From Tachypleus tridentatus (taxonomy: Eukaryota; Arthropoda; Merostomata; Xiphosura; Limulidae): 64,000 nt of DNA. This document shows, piece by piece, positions 35,997 through 48,465 of the stretch; the first letter of the stretch is position 1; each line of letters opens with the position of its first letter. The translations under genes were made by a program, and so were the position numbers. Where the stretch lies: contig NC_134833.1 in NCBI RefSeq assembly GCF_004210375.1, positions 149,660,127-149,724,126 of the forward strand. The letters run 5' to 3'. Under the pieces are notes generated by a model, which saw only the letters and a list, made by a program, of their open reading frames with translations, was not told where the DNA came from and made no database searches.

Positions 35997-38900
35997 CTGT
36001 GGAAACAGTTTCCAGGTATAATATTATTATACAGATCATTCACAAGATGGCGCTTGTTTAGAGGGTAGTTGACCGTCCTGACTTTGATTAAATTAGTTGT
36101 AATTATACTTGTTCTGAGGTATTTATTGTAACGTGTATACAGCTATTTACGAAAATAAACTATTTGTTAATTTAACGAGGTCCATTCTAAGACCAATTTT
36201 GTTGGTAAACATGATTCAGGTACTCTTGTAAGATATGAAAATGAAACTAAATGTATCAAAGCACATGCTAATTTATTAAAGGCCCACTTCAGAACTTTGT
36301 GATAGTTTATGGGGTTTGTGCCCTTTTTAGCACACTATTCAGTACTCTAACTTAACTCACGTGTGTGAGTAATATTACAGTTTTGCGTCTAGTTTCCTTA
36401 TTAATTATTATGTATTACATAAACTCTTTTATGACTATACTATATTCATAGGGTGGTAAGAAGATATTACCAAATTTATTAACATTATGAAATTTGTTTA
36501 GGCTTGTTACTCTAGTATTCTGGGTTTTACCCAGTTTTGTCACTTATTATTGTTTATGTTGTGTTGCATTAACTACAGTTTCCTTCCTGGTTTTTAAATA
36601 ATTTATGTTCAGTTCTAGTAAGTATAGTAATATGTTAGTATTGTTGTAAACAATACTTCTAATTACTCAGATGTTTTGTATTATTTGCTAGAGGAAACTT
36701 TGATATGACGTAGTGAAGACGTTTGACACCTAGAAATTGTCTGGAGTTTACATTAAAAAAACAGCAAAAAAATAAATTATTTTATAATAACACCATAATT
36801 AATCTATCAGTGAGGTTTTAGTTGGTTATTTAGATCAGCGCTGTAAATTTTGAATATATATATTTTTTTAGCATAGTAGGAATCTCGCTCGTAAGTAATT
36901 CTGTCGTTTTATAGTTAGGCCTGTCAAAATTTTTATTTGCAAAATTTGTGCGCTACGTTTGGAGAAATAAAGAGATTTAATTATTGTTAAAATGATTAGA
37001 CTTTCAATTACTTTTTACTGAATCGGAATGATTAAAAAGAAATAATTAAATATAAAAACCTGCACAGTATTGTCTATTTATCAACGAATTTTATCTTCAG
37101 GTATGAATGTTAGACATTGTTATGTATATATTTTTGATTGGAAATATTTATACTACAGTGTTGTAGGTTTGAGAATTTAAAATATAGATATTTCTAAATA
37201 TAACTACTTAAACATACACGATAATTAACTTCAAACATTTATAAGAGAGAATATGTTTGATTTTTAGAAATGAGAAGAGATCTGTTCCCATTGAATTTAT
37301 TGGCATAAAATAGCAGCACTGTTCTGGAGGATTCAGGAGCTGTCGATAAAGTTTGTCAGTTTCCCCAATCACTTCTGTAACTACCCAATCGGGGTCCATA
37401 TCTGAACAATAAAAACCGTTATGACAACAGCTCCTATGCCATGTTTGGTCCCGCTAGCTTATGAGTTGGTATGGACACATTTTCAAATATGATGACCCCA
37501 AAATCTCACAGGAAACCAAAAGAAAAAAACAAAACAAAAATCCGATGCCAGACTTGAGTTTAGTGACTTCGCAAACCTCCTTCTAGACCACATCATGTGT
37601 GATTGACCTTTGGAATGTGTTTTAACCCTCCGTTAATAAGCAGAAAAGCTATGTCATAACAAGATGGACACTTTTTGTGCCTTTTCTGTTTAGAGTTTGG
37701 TCCTGCCAACACTAAAACTGCTTGGAGACAAATAGAGAACGTGAATTAATATACGATAGTTTAATATTATTTAACATCAGGGAGCCTTGAGAAACTTGCA
37801 ATGATCTTTGTAAAACTGTTATTTGATATCTGATATTCAAGGGTTGACCACGTTGCTTTTTATAATTAAGCGAAGAGAAAGAAACTTTCAAGATAAGACA
37901 AAATTCAGCCATCTTTATACACAATTCAATGTCTCTGTTAAAAACCCATCATACATGAAGAATTATCGTTTAATGTGGAATAGGAAAAGAAACAACTATA
38001 GCCCAGAAGCATCGTAGAGCTTCTTACGCGATTATAAGCAACTAGTAGGGCAAAATATAACCCTTCTTTTCATAAGTGAATGTCGAAGTCACGTGTATCT
38101 AGTTGCGTTATATGAACTTACACTGAAAGTAACATTTGCTGAGATATCAGTTACACTACATGAGTTTACACTAAAACTGACCTTTCCCAAGCCGAGACAA
38201 AAACAATGCATTTTAACTACCTAGAAAATGGGTCTCTGACAAAACATTAACAGTAACACAGTGTTAATAATGTGTGATTCATATAATCAGTAAGACATGT
38301 AATTAAACGTTTTAGTTAATTCACTTCTGGCTTTCAATATGACCGTTTATGTCTGCTTCTATTACACATGTGATGTGATATTACTCCTTTAAGTGCAACC
38401 TAGGCTGGAAATTGTATCACAATTACAACGTTTGAAATAAATATTTATTTACCTTTTACTTGCAGCAGTAAAATTACATTTAATATATTTGTGTTTAATG
38501 AATATTTTCCCTTTCGTATCTAATCAGTTTTCCAGATTCAGTGTACTTTATTTTGTCTCAACATGAACATAATTAATCAGTATAAATGATTATTACATTA
38601 GTTAATTAATATTCCTAAGCATTTAATTTTTTTCTAAATCACTAAATTATTAATTATATTTATTAATTAGCTAAATCATCTTAAATCACGACGATATGGT
38701 AAAAGAACTTACTAACTGATGTCTCAGGGTGACCACATTTAACACAACCGGTTTAAAGCAAAAAATCATTATATTTTCTGACCAAGTTATATTAAAATGG
38801 ACACTAAACGCTAAGTAATTTGTTAATTACATCACCTATTCAGTTACACTGACTTATAAATAATACTTATCATTAAATTATTAATTAGAATTTCTTACTA

Positions 38901-40275
38901 TTTATGTGTTTTAAAAAGGAGGATATTATGCAATATTTGAAACTTACATTTTCAATGTTTTTTACTTCATGATATAACTTAACAAAACAGTTAATTTAAA
39001 CATACTTAAGGTGAATTATGTTCCACATATACATCGTGCAACTAAAGTAAATCCTTTTTCAATATGTGTCAACACGTGTCATAAACAAGACGTTTATTAA
39101 ATATCATGCAATAACTAAACTTACGTTTTCATTTTTTAAATTTATACTACTGATCGGCTTAAAGTTCAGTTAGCCTTCAAACAAATTATGTTATTTTCTT
39201 TCTAAACAAAGTAAACCTACGAATCTCAAAATGAGATATGTAATCTATGGAAAGGGTTTAAAGTATCTTTTTGTCAGTCAGTAAATATATTTGCAACCTC
39301 GACATTTTAGAAATGGTTTACACTTCATATTTAAAACCACTTTATGATATATAGAGACACTAAAACAATGTTATTAAACATTAACAAATTTCCTTGTCCA
39401 GTTGTCATTGGTTACCAACCTTCCTCAAAAAGTGTTCAGTACCAATACATCTCTTTAAAACTTATTTATTCAAATTCTCTCATATTTTTACCCATTTTTT
39501 TCCATCAGTAAGTTCTCTCAAGTACGTATTACATTTCTCTGTTTTATTCAACCAGTTTGGAATATTTCACACACTATACTCTCGTTATCTTTAAACAAAC
39601 CCCAGTATTTATCTTATTGTCTTTAAATATCTTTTCATCTACTTGATATGTAATTAGTAATCCCAGTATCATGATTTTCTATCTTTATCTGGAATACTTT
39701 GTTAATTATCATTTCAATAATTACTCTCTTAGTTATGTTTCCCTTCTACCCTCATCTGACACATTTTACGATCCATAATGGCTTTAAAGGTTCTCATCTC
39801 CAAGTCTCACAGTGATCTATTCCTTTTACAATAACTTTAAAACAATATCGAACTTCCGACATCTTTGATATATCCAGTATATATGTGGGTATCTTCTATA
39901 TAATGTTTACTGCTACATCCGTTCTTCCATCAACCAAACATAATATGGTGTATGTCGGTCTAAGCCCAATAAACCCATTATATTTTTATATTAATCACTT
40001 TATTTTTATTATTCTATTCCATAACCCATGGCATAACTTATGAAGCTTTTAAAGAAGCTTAACCATTTTGACATAGCTTATATATGTTAGCCACAATTCA
40101 AAAGACTGTAACTGTTTGTTACATATCTCGGTATGTGTTTGCTTTGTTCTTAATATTAAAATAATATTCCAAACACTTCTATTATCTCCCATTTATATTT
40201 GTTGAACTTTCCAAAACATGAGCTCTCATTTATTTTCAATACATTTTTCAAGTACTTTATTTGGTCGATTAGTTT
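35997..40275. other. Long AT-rich stretch without recognised genes or elements
   Basis: About 4.3 kb of AT-rich DNA. Apart from the candidate exon at 37208-37399 I recognise no coding, RNA or mobile-element signature. Most open frames encode F/K/I/N-rich peptides typical of random AT-rich sequence. Confidence 0.5.
37208..37399 (-). CDS. Candidate coding exon, unknown product
   Basis: On the minus strand an acceptor-like TTATTGTTCAG (ending about 37402) immediately precedes ATGGACCCCGATTGGG. The first 48 or so codons have balanced, protein-like composition (contains DPDWVVTEVIGETDKLYRQ and NPPEQCCYFMP), unlike the AT-driven frames around it. After about residue 50 the composition becomes AT-like, so a real exon would end near 37255, but I see no clear donor. 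I do not recognise the protein. It may be an isolated exon, a pseudogene fragment or chance. Confidence 0.25.
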   Translation of the reverse strand: MDPDWVVTEVIGETDKLYRQLLNPPEQCCYFMPINSMGTDLFSFLKIKHILSYKCLKLIIVYV

Positions 40276-40345
40276 TACTTTAGCACAAGTCTCAACACTG
40301 GGCTAGGTGTGTTGTGCTCACCACGAGTATCACAAACCAACTTAT
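40276..40345 (-). mobile_element. SINE family 2, degenerate fragment
   Basis: AACACTGGGCTAGGTGTG and CTCACCACGAGTATCACAAA match the middle of family 2 in minus orientation. Confidence 0.5.
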
Positions 40346-40388
40346 TTGTTGAAAACTTTCAGTCACCGTGATGACGTCAGCTACATTT

Positions 40389-40852
40389 GGAACTGAAGAT
40401 ATCAGTAAACCAGCAACGTGTGTTTAGATGTGTTATGTATACATGATATTCATGGTTATCTTAGAACTGAAGTTAATAGTAAACCAACAACGTGTGTTTA
40501 AATGTGTTTACATATACATGGTATTCATAGTTACCTTAGAACTGAAGTTAATAGCATAGCAACAACGTGTGTTTATATGTGTTTATATACACATGATAAT
40601 CGTGGTTACCTTTGAACTGAAGTTAATAGTAAAGCAACAATGTATATTTAGATGTGTTTACATATACGTCGTATTCATGGTTACCTTAGAACGGAAATTA
40701 ATAGTAAACTAACACCGTGTGTTTAGATGTGTTTTATGCATATACATGATATTCATGGTTACGTTGGAACTGAGGCTTACAATAAACTAATAACGTGTGT
40801 TTAGATGTGTTATATATACATGATATTCATGGTTATCTTACAACTGAGGTTT
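40389..40852. repeat. Old minisatellite, about 75-bp unit, 6 copies
   Basis: Diverged units start near 40389, 40463, 40538, 40613, 40688, 40765 and 40840. They share GAACTGAAGTTAATAG, CAACGTGTGTTTAGATGTG and CATGATATTCATGGTTA. The divergence (10-20% by eye) shows the array is old. Confidence 0.93.
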
Positions 40853-41254
40853 ATGCATGTTTCCACATGTACAATTAACAAATGTTTTTCTCGAAACATG
40901 GGTGTTTAAATAACAATGATCGAGGAACGTTTAATATATTCAATAATGAAAGTGTTGCTAATAATTTTTTTATTTCAAATTACTGTGTTTATTGATGGCC
41001 ACATCATAAATGTGATTAACAGGTTTTATTGTTTTAACAAAACTTGAGTAATACAAGTGTACCTAACATATCATCTGAAAGTTGTGACAAGAGACATAAT
41101 TATCTTAGGAGACGGGACGAACTCACATTGAAATGTAGGAAATGATGGAGGACGAAATTTAAAAACAAATTCCTCCAAGTGTATTTACAGGAAACCAGAC
41201 AAACCTGTCCATGTTTTCAATGATATTGTTAACCCAGATATTATCCCCTGGTGT
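40853..41254. other. No recognisable gene
   Basis: AT-rich; nothing classified. Confidence 0.5.
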
Positions 41255-41329
41255 CAGCAGTAAATTAGACGCTGATTTACTGTATATATCTGTAATTAAA
41301 GTAGATTTTCAATTTTTTTATTTGTTTTT

Positions 41330-41591
41330 TTTTTAAATTTCGCGCAAAGCTACTCGAGGGCTGTCTGCGCTAGCCGTTCCTAATTTAGCAGTGTAAGACT
41401 AGAGGGAGGGCAGCTAGTCATCACCACCCACCGCCAACTCTTGGGCTACTCTTTTACCAACGAATAGTGAGATTGACCGTCACATTATTACGCCAACACG
41501 GCTGGCGAGCATGTTTGGTGCGACGGGGATGCGAACCCGCGACCCTCAGATTACGAGTCGCACGCCTTAACCCACCTGGCCATGCCGGGCC
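41330..41591 (-). mobile_element. SINE family 1, full length, possible 3' transduction
   Basis: Minus orientation, complete from the tail (T-rich, TTTAAATTTCGCGC) to the 5' end GGCCATGCCGGGCC. The head shows AGATTACGAGTCGCACGCC and B box GATGCGAACCC. Directly outside the 5' end is CAGCAGTAAATTA (41592-41604), and the same 13 bases occur at 41255-41267, about 60 bp beyond the tail. Confidence 0.93.
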
Positions 41592-41604
41592 CAGCAGTAA
41601 ATTA

Positions 41605-42056
41605 CAATGTTCAATTTGCAATTCTCTGTTGTAGGTTTCTCACCACAAACCAAGCAACATTAAAAACAACTCAGTTACGAATCTGGTTTCAACACAACTG
41701 TATCAATCTTTAATTTATATAAAATATAATTGCGCAGGTTTTGAAAATATTTAGCTTACATAATATATTGTTTTCTATCCCACTGTTTTCAATTATTTTA
41801 CGTTAAAATCATTATTTTTGGACTATTAATTTGAAACATTAATATATTATAGTGCAAACAACAACAGGTATATTTACAATAACTGAATATGACGGAAATA
41901 CGTAACAACCGCAAGAAAAATACGTTTTATTGAGAAATAGATGTTGGAAATATATATTTGTTCTTTTTGTTGGAAATTAGTATTATTTGAATCTCGTGTA
42001 CCTTCTAAAATGTCACTGCGTCCTAATAGATGGCAGCCCAGTGCAACATAACCACT
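41605..42056. other. No recognisable gene
   Basis: AT-rich; nothing classified. Confidence 0.5.
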
Positions 42057-42058
42057 TA

Positions 42059-42423
42059 CCGTGTTTCTCCGAAAATAAGACAGGGCTTATATTAATTTTC
42101 ACTCCAAAATATGACACTGGGGCTTATTTTCGGGGGATGTCTTATTTTGATATATTAAAAAAATGAAGTTACAAAGTAAAACTATTAAACTAACCATTTA
42201 AAATAAACTATTATTAAACTATTAAACTAACTGATTAATACTTAAACAAACTAATGAACTAACTATTAAACTAATTAATAAATTAATTTTTTTTTTACTT
42301 CTTTCCTCTTCCTGCCACTTTTAACTAGGGCTTATTTTAAGGGTAGGGCTTACATTAAAACTATCCCCAAAAATCACACTAGGTCTTATTTTATGGGTAG
42401 GTCTTAGTATCGGAGAAACACGG
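42059..42423. mobile_element. TA-flanked MITE, 365 bp
   Basis: The termini CCGTGTTTCTCCGA and TCGGAGAAACACGG are inverted repeats flanked by TA (42057-42058 and 42424-42425). The subterminal parts repeat AGGGCTTATTTT-type motifs in both halves. The centre is AT-rich with short ACTATTAAACTA repeats. There is no transposase. TA duplication and structure point to a Tc1/mariner-superfamily non-autonomous element. Confidence 0.88.
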
Positions 42424-42425
42424 TA

Positions 42426-43139
42426 TCATATCTAACGAGAATTCATATCACATCACAAGAACATGATTTGTTGTCAATTAACGCCGTGTATTATTTTTTA
42501 GTTACATATATGTCCGGTAGATAAAACACCACTACCAAATCAAAAGATATTAATAATCTAGATAAAGCAATCCTGAACCTACCAAATTTGTATCTTATTT
42601 ACTGGATCATTAAAACGAACAAATATGTAATAAAAACCTGTACTTTCCCAACTTATTAGTTTTTCATTTTGTCAATTAGCGCCTAAATTCTAAAGAAAGA
42701 ACTATTACTTAAGAAGGCTGTCTCTCTTCTCGGAGTTTGTAAAGTATCTTTTATGAAGGTCTACAAGGAAAGACTGTTGCAAGCAATCAATATTAAATAT
42801 CGGTTAACAATAAACATGCAAAGGTCAACAAGTGATGAAAACAAAACGTTTTGACGAAGCACAGATCTCCATATCATCTTGACCTTATATTAATGGTAAA
42901 CTAAACCTATGGATCTTGTCACACTTCTAATTACTGTGATAAGTTTTGACTTATCTCATACTAGAAGCTTTTTGATATCTGCTAACTTCACAGGACAAAC
43001 TATTAATGTCTTCTTTCTTTAGTTAGTTGAATAAAGTATTCAGTTTGTGAATGATCAATCATTCTGTTAGTGTCATTAGTGTATTAAATCTCTAGTAGTC
43101 TCAAAGTTGGAAAGATTGTTTGTAAATTTAGTTAGGCCT
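42426..43139. other. No recognisable gene
   Basis: AT-rich; nothing classified. Confidence 0.5.
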
Positions 43140-43150
43140 ACGAGTTATGT

Positions 43151-43362
43151 TTGTTTCTTTCTTAATTTCGCGCAAAGCCACACGAGGGCTATCTGTGCTA
43201 GTCGTCATTTATATAGCAGTGTAAAACAAGAAGGAATGCAGCTAGTCATCACCACCCATCGCCAACTCTTGGGCTACTCTTTTACCAACGAATAGTGGGA
43301 TTGACTGTCACATTATAACGCCTCCACGACTGGAAGGGCGAGCATGTTTAGTGAGATGTGGA
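43151..43362 (-). mobile_element. SINE family 1, 5'-truncated, 11-bp TSD
   Basis: The minus-orientation body (TAATTTCGCGCAAAGC, CGCCAACTCTTGGGC, CCAACGAATAGTGGG) stops at GGCGAGCATGTTTAG and lacks the tRNA head. The target duplication ACGAGTTATGT occurs at 43140-43150 and 43363-43373. Confidence 0.93.
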
Positions 43363-43373
43363 ACGAGTTATGT

Positions 43374-44400
43374 CATACTAAGTGTAGGTTGTAACAAACC
43401 TTACTGAAGAAACTAATTTAACTAATGTCTTTGCATAGACTGGACTTAGCATTATTTCTACCAAGTAATCCGAAAGAAACCACACAACTATAGAACACGC
43501 TGAAACAATATCTTTAGTTATATATAAATAGTAATGTTATAAATTATTAATTTTTTCATAATTTTGTAAACTTGAAACAAAACCAAACGTTATTTTAGTT
43601 CAGATTCAATATTTTCACAAGAAATATTCCAACTCTTTTGGTTAAAGTATTTGTAAACGGTTTTGTATTTCGAAGTAGTTATTTTCTTCAGTTTTAATTT
43701 GTTAACATTTTGAACTTTCCAGCTTGTCTTTCGCATTCGGTAACTATTCGATGATAAACAGTTATCCCATGTTAATCAAATGGTGAACGTAATTAGATCT
43801 TTAAAAGTTTATTTTAGTTTATCTATGTGATATCGTGTACTGCCTTCATAAGTTCTACTATATCAAGTTAAAGAACGAACAGAAAAGTTCATTATACTTT
43901 TTTGTTAGCAGGCAGATGATATAAAGCTACTGGTTGGTAGATGATGAAACCTATTAGATAAAACTGGCTTCATACATCATAAAAGTGGCTCCACCTGACT
44001 ATATCATTCACCAAAACGAAAAACATCATTGTTGATGTTAACAACAATAAACTGGTAATTTATAAACCTTGTTGCATTGCACAACAATGATTTAATAACT
44101 TTATAAAATATGATATACGATACAACAAGAACTTCATTATTTGTAAGAAGTGTTACAACATCCAACCTTCTTCTGGTTACATAAAACATGTTATATCATC
44201 CAACAACAATCACGTAATTTATTTTTAAAAAGTTTATTCAAATATTTCTATCAGTTTAGAAAATTAATTTACATTTTCGTCGGGTACAACGGAAAAGATA
44301 ATATAATAATTCTTTTATATTGGTCTAAATGCTGAAAGTGATTTTGTAATAAACAGATGTGATCAAAATTTTTTGAGGATAAGGAGATATAATAATGTCA
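43374..44400. other. No recognisable gene
   Basis: AT-rich. Loose repeats of ACATCATT/ACAACAATGA-like words occur at about 44020-44220 but do not form a clear array. Confidence 0.5.
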
Positions 44401-44402
44401 GA

Positions 44403-44582
44403 GTAACATTGTGACTGTGTTTGTTTATAGCAGAGTCACATCGGGTTATCTGCTATGCCCACGTAACATTGTGACTGTGTTTGTTTATAGCAGAGTCACA
44501 TCGGGTTATCTGTTGAGCCCACGTAACATTGTGACTGTGTTTGTTTATAGCAGAGTCACATCGGGTTATCTGCTGAGCCCAC
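44403..44582. repeat. 60-bp tandem triplication of a SINE tail
   Basis: Three 60-bp copies begin GTAACATTGTGACTGTG at about 44403, 44463 and 44523. Each includes the family 3 tail (GTTATCTGCTGAGCCCAC). Copies differ at one or two bases. Since 60 is a multiple of 3, an open frame runs through by chance. Confidence 0.95.
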
Positions 44583-44650
44583 CTAGGGGAATCGAACCCC
44601 TAATTTTAGCGTTTTAAATCAACAGACTTACCGCAGTACTAGCGGGGACG
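44540..44650 (-). mobile_element. SINE family 3, with triplicated tail
   Basis: Minus orientation: B-box region GGGGAATCGAACCCC, TTTTAAATCAACAGAC anticodon region, head ACTAGCGGGGACG. Its tail side is the repeated part of the 60-bp array to its left. Confidence 0.85.
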
Positions 44651-44896
44651 TTACGACTGAAACATTCGAAGATAAAATACAGTGTGGTATGGTTGAAAAC
44701 AGTATTTCTTTTCTTATACAACATTATGACGTAAAGGGTGTTGTTGCTATTATAAAATATAATTTTTAAAATCTATCTCTCTATTGGAGACGGAATGCCA
44801 GGCTTATGTAGACAGTTCTACAGAAAACATGGTATGAAATAGGACGTCGTTAAATCCATGGGTGAGTCGTTTCAGATGTTGTTAATCTACTCAAAT

Positions 44897-45222
44897 CGGG
44901 TGACCCTGAGTGTGAGAATATAGTTTTTATACATTGATATTCATCGTAGTCCTGAGTTGGAGAACAAATTTTAACATTTTGTTACATATCTTAACAATGA
45001 GTTTGAAAATAGAAGTTTTTTAAATCTCAACATTCATGTAGCCCTAAATTTCAGTATGTAGGTTTCGATATGAAAACAACCAGGTAGCCCTGAGTTTTAT
45101 AATTCATGTTTTAATATATTGATTTGCAGAGTTGTCCTAGGCTTAAGAATACAGCTATTAATACCTTGAAGCGCAGCGTGGCCCTGGGGTTGAGAATTCA
45201 AATTTTAATATTTCCACACTTT
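44897..45222. repeat. Old minisatellite, about 47-bp unit, 7 copies
   Basis: GTAGCCCTGAGTTTGAGAAT-like starts recur near 44898, 44946, (44992), 45038, 45084, 45131 and 45178, each followed by a TTTTAATA-like word. The copies are heavily diverged. Despite the same unit length it has no evident sequence similarity to the 47-bp satellite at the left end. Confidence 0.75.
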
Positions 45223-46257
45223 AGTATACTTGGCTCCCAGAAAGTTGAGACAGAAACTAATAACCCGGGTGTGAGTGATTAAGACTCCTACTGGTGGCTT
45301 TTAGCCTCGTTTCTGGAAAATAATAGTTTACATTAATTACATAACAATACGTTCTGTTATACTTTAAAAGAAAAACAATTTAATATGCTATATATTTTAT
45401 CAAAATTTTGTAGATGTTGTTAACAATCGTATTTTCTAAGCGCCATTAAAGTTTATGAATTTCATTCATGGTCACGTGAGAAAATGAACATTAAAAAAGT
45501 TAACTTAAATAAACTGTTATAATTATTTAGTTTATTTAAAGTTTGCATATTTGAGAATTTGACGTAAATCTAGGACAAAGACTAACTGTATATAACTGTT
45601 CCTAGTAGATAAAAAAAAGGAAAGATGGAAATCCACAAATACAGCAGCACGTGGACTATTTTTATATAGTCGAAAAGTGAGATTTGACTATTACTCTTAT
45701 AGCACGCTCTTTGGCTCTAAAGTTTAGGCATGTTTCTGTGATAACAAGTCATGAAATATGGATCTAGAGATTCACAGCTGAAGCACACTAAAGAACAGGC
45801 CACACCTATTCTCCTAACTAAGCTAGTTTTGAAAAAATAACAACGTATTATTAACGTACAGTCACAAACTTCTAACAATACAATCAAACAAGCTAGCTGT
45901 CTTAAAAACATTTCCGGTCAGTGTTAGGTAAATAAACTTTATCTTACAAAATGTTCATTTCGTGAAACAGGTTTATATTTCAAATGCTGCAGCAGGTGTC
46001 TTACTCTGGATCAAACTACTAAAATGTTTCTTCACTTCAGTATCTTTTTACAAATCAAATTATTCTACGATTTATCTGAGCCCTAATGGGCCAAAATGTA
46101 ACATAACACTCATCATCATCAACAAGTTTCAAGAGGTTTGAGCCGAGAGTGGGAAGGGGTTACGTTAACAGAGCTGAGGTGAATGTGTTGTTGAAAGTTG
46201 TGAATATATATATATGTGTTTGGACTGCGACTACATAAACATAAAGTTCCTGTTATA
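45223..46257. other. No recognisable gene
   Basis: AT-rich. The minus-strand frame at 45717-45911 is open but unrecognised. Confidence 0.5.
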
Positions 46258-46445
46258 AAACCTCGTTTCGCACCTTTGGACCATGAGTGAATTATAAGGG
46301 TGACAGTCAGATCCAACTATTCGTTCATACAGGAGTAGCTCAAGAGTTGCCTTCCCTGTAGTCAGTCAGCTCAGAGTTAAGGACTAGTATGAGAAAATAT
46401 CAGTTTGTGTAGCTTCACTTGACAGTTTAAAAAACAAACAAACAA
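46258..46445 (+). mobile_element. SINE family 1, strongly degenerate
   Basis: Weak matches in the right order: TGACAGTCAGATCCAACTAT, CAGGAGTAGCTCAAGAGTTG, CCTTCCCTGTAGTC, GTGTAGCTTCACTTG and an AAAC tail. Confidence 0.6.
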
Positions 46446-46737
46446 ATATCAGAAGCAATGAAATCTCAATATTCACTCAGTTTGAATCTGACACCAGGAG
46501 TGATTTCTGACAGTAATATTATCTACTCAGGAGATCAGTCAAATGAAAAAAAAAACTAAAAACATTCATGTTGGCTTTTTATAAACCACGCCGTCAAAAC
46601 TCACGACACGAGCCAACTGGTTTCTATTCCATATGAACTTGTTTTTGTGGACAGTTTAGATGAAGATGGAAAGTGTAGTAGAGGGTAGTTCAGATTAAGA
46701 TAAGTTGGGACGAGGGTAGAGTAAGTATTACCAGTAA

Positions 46738-47935
46738 GTTTAACAGTAGTGAATGTACAGTAAAGCAAACTTATTAACTGTAGTGAATGTACAGTAAAAC
46801 AAACTTATTAACTGTAGTGAATGTACAGTAAAACAAACTTATTAACTGTAGTGATTGTACAGTAAAAAACTTATTAATTGTAGTGAATGTACAGTAAAAA
46901 AACTTATTAACTGTAGTGAATGTACAGTAAAAACTTATTAATTGTAGTGAATGTACAGTAAAACAAACTTATTAACTGTAGTGAATGTACAGTAAAACAA
47001 ACTTATTAACTGTAGTGAATGTACAGTAAAACAAACTTATTAACTGTAGTGAATGTACAGTAAAAAAACTTATTAACTGTAGTGAATGTACAGTAAAACA
47101 AACTTATTAACTGTAGTGAATGTACAGTAAAACAAACTTATTAACTGTAGTGAATGCACAGTAAAACAAACTTATTAACTGTAGTGAATGTACATTAAAA
47201 ACTTATTAATTGTAGTGAATGTATAGTAAAACAAACTTATTAACTGTAGTGAATGTACAGTAAAAAAACTTATTAACTGTAGTGAATGTACAGTAAAACA
47301 AACTTATTAACTGTAGTGAATGTACAGTAAAAAACTTATTAACTGTAGTGAATGTACAGTAAAAAAACTTATTAACTGTAGTGAATGTACAGTAAAACAA
47401 ACTTATTAACTGTAGTGAATGTACATTAAAAACTTATTAATTGTAGTGAATGTATAGTAAAACAAACTTATTAACTGTAGTGAATGTACAGTAAAAAAAC
47501 TTATTAACTGTAGTGAATGTACAGTAAAACAAACTTATTAACTGTAGTGAATGTACAGTAAACAAACTTATTAATTGTAGTGAATGTACAGTAAAACAAA
47601 CTTATTAACTGTAGTGAATGTACAGTAAAAAAACTTATTAACTGTAGTTAATGTGCAGTAAAACAAACTTATTAATAGTAGTGAATGTACAGTAAAAAAC
47701 TTATTAACTGTAGTGAATGTACAGTAAAAAACTTATTAACTGTAGTGAATGTACAGTAAAAAACTTATTAATTGTAGTGAATGTACAGTAAAACAAATTT
47801 ATTAACTGTAGTGAATGTACAGTAAAAAAACTTATTAACTGTAGTGAATGTACAGTAAAACAAACTTATTAACTGTAGTTAATGTGCAGTAAAACAAACT
47901 TATTAATAGTAGTGAATGTACAGTAAAGGGTCATT
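46738..47935. repeat. Minisatellite, 31-34-bp unit, about 36 copies
   Basis: The unit contains CTTATTAACTGTAGTGAATG and TACAGTAAAACAAA. Length variation (31-34 bp) comes mainly from the AAAACAAA/AAAAAA stretch. Blocks of variant copies recur, for example a TACATTAAAAACTT copy followed by TATAGTAAAACAAA at about 47190 and 47425. This suggests local duplication of several units. Open frames on the minus strand through 33-bp runs are fortuitous. Confidence 0.97.
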
Positions 47936-48465
47936 CCATGTCAAATCATCCAGATTTTGAAAAATTTTCCAGGTGATCCCCACAGAATACCTTGAAAATT
48001 TTCCCATGTGCTCATCTACCCATATAATGAAAAACTACCAAAGACTAGATCAATATCTTTAATAGTTTCTAATTTACAGCCCTGTAAAATTTAGTTAATT
48101 TTTTGTTATTTTTGGTGAATTCATTTTTGGGCAACTTTGGCTGCTTAAAGCTGCAAGAGTAATGGTGGTAGAAGGCTGAAATTTGCTACACCGACTGAAG
48201 TAATCTCACAGAATTCAAAAATGGTCTCAAACCAAGTTTAGTTCTCTTAGGAGTTTCATAGTGAGGCTGTGAAATCACTTGACAACCCAACAACAACGTA
48301 TGGTCAGAAGATATTTTAAAAAATTATAACTCAAAAAGTAGGTTGAACATCATCCTGATTTTTTTTGTAGATCATATTCGGAGATGTAAAAATATATGGT
48401 AAAAATCTTAAAAGGCTGAATAACTGGTGACATGGTCAAACTGTGGCCTGAAGTAGGGCTATATA
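47936..48465. mobile_element. Unclassified 0.53-kb segment interrupting two related arrays
   Basis: Non-repetitive sequence beginning GGGTCATTCCATGTCAAATC separates two homologous minisatellites, so it is most simply an insertion. The sequence gives me an impression of a dispersed arthropod repeat, but I cannot name it. No terminal inverted repeats or clear target duplication were found. Confidence 0.5.

Noticed and set aside
40276..40852. SINE as the seed of the 75-bp minisatellite
   Set aside because: The degenerate family 2 fragment ends before the first unit and shares no words with the repeat unit.
44897..45222. Possible dispersed copy of the left-end 47-bp satellite
   Set aside because: It has the same unit length but no shared sequence words, so the equal length is coincidence.
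47206..47400. Minus-strand open frame of 11-residue repeats
   Set aside because: It is produced by a run of 33-bp units in a minisatellite; neighbouring units of 31-34 bp destroy it.
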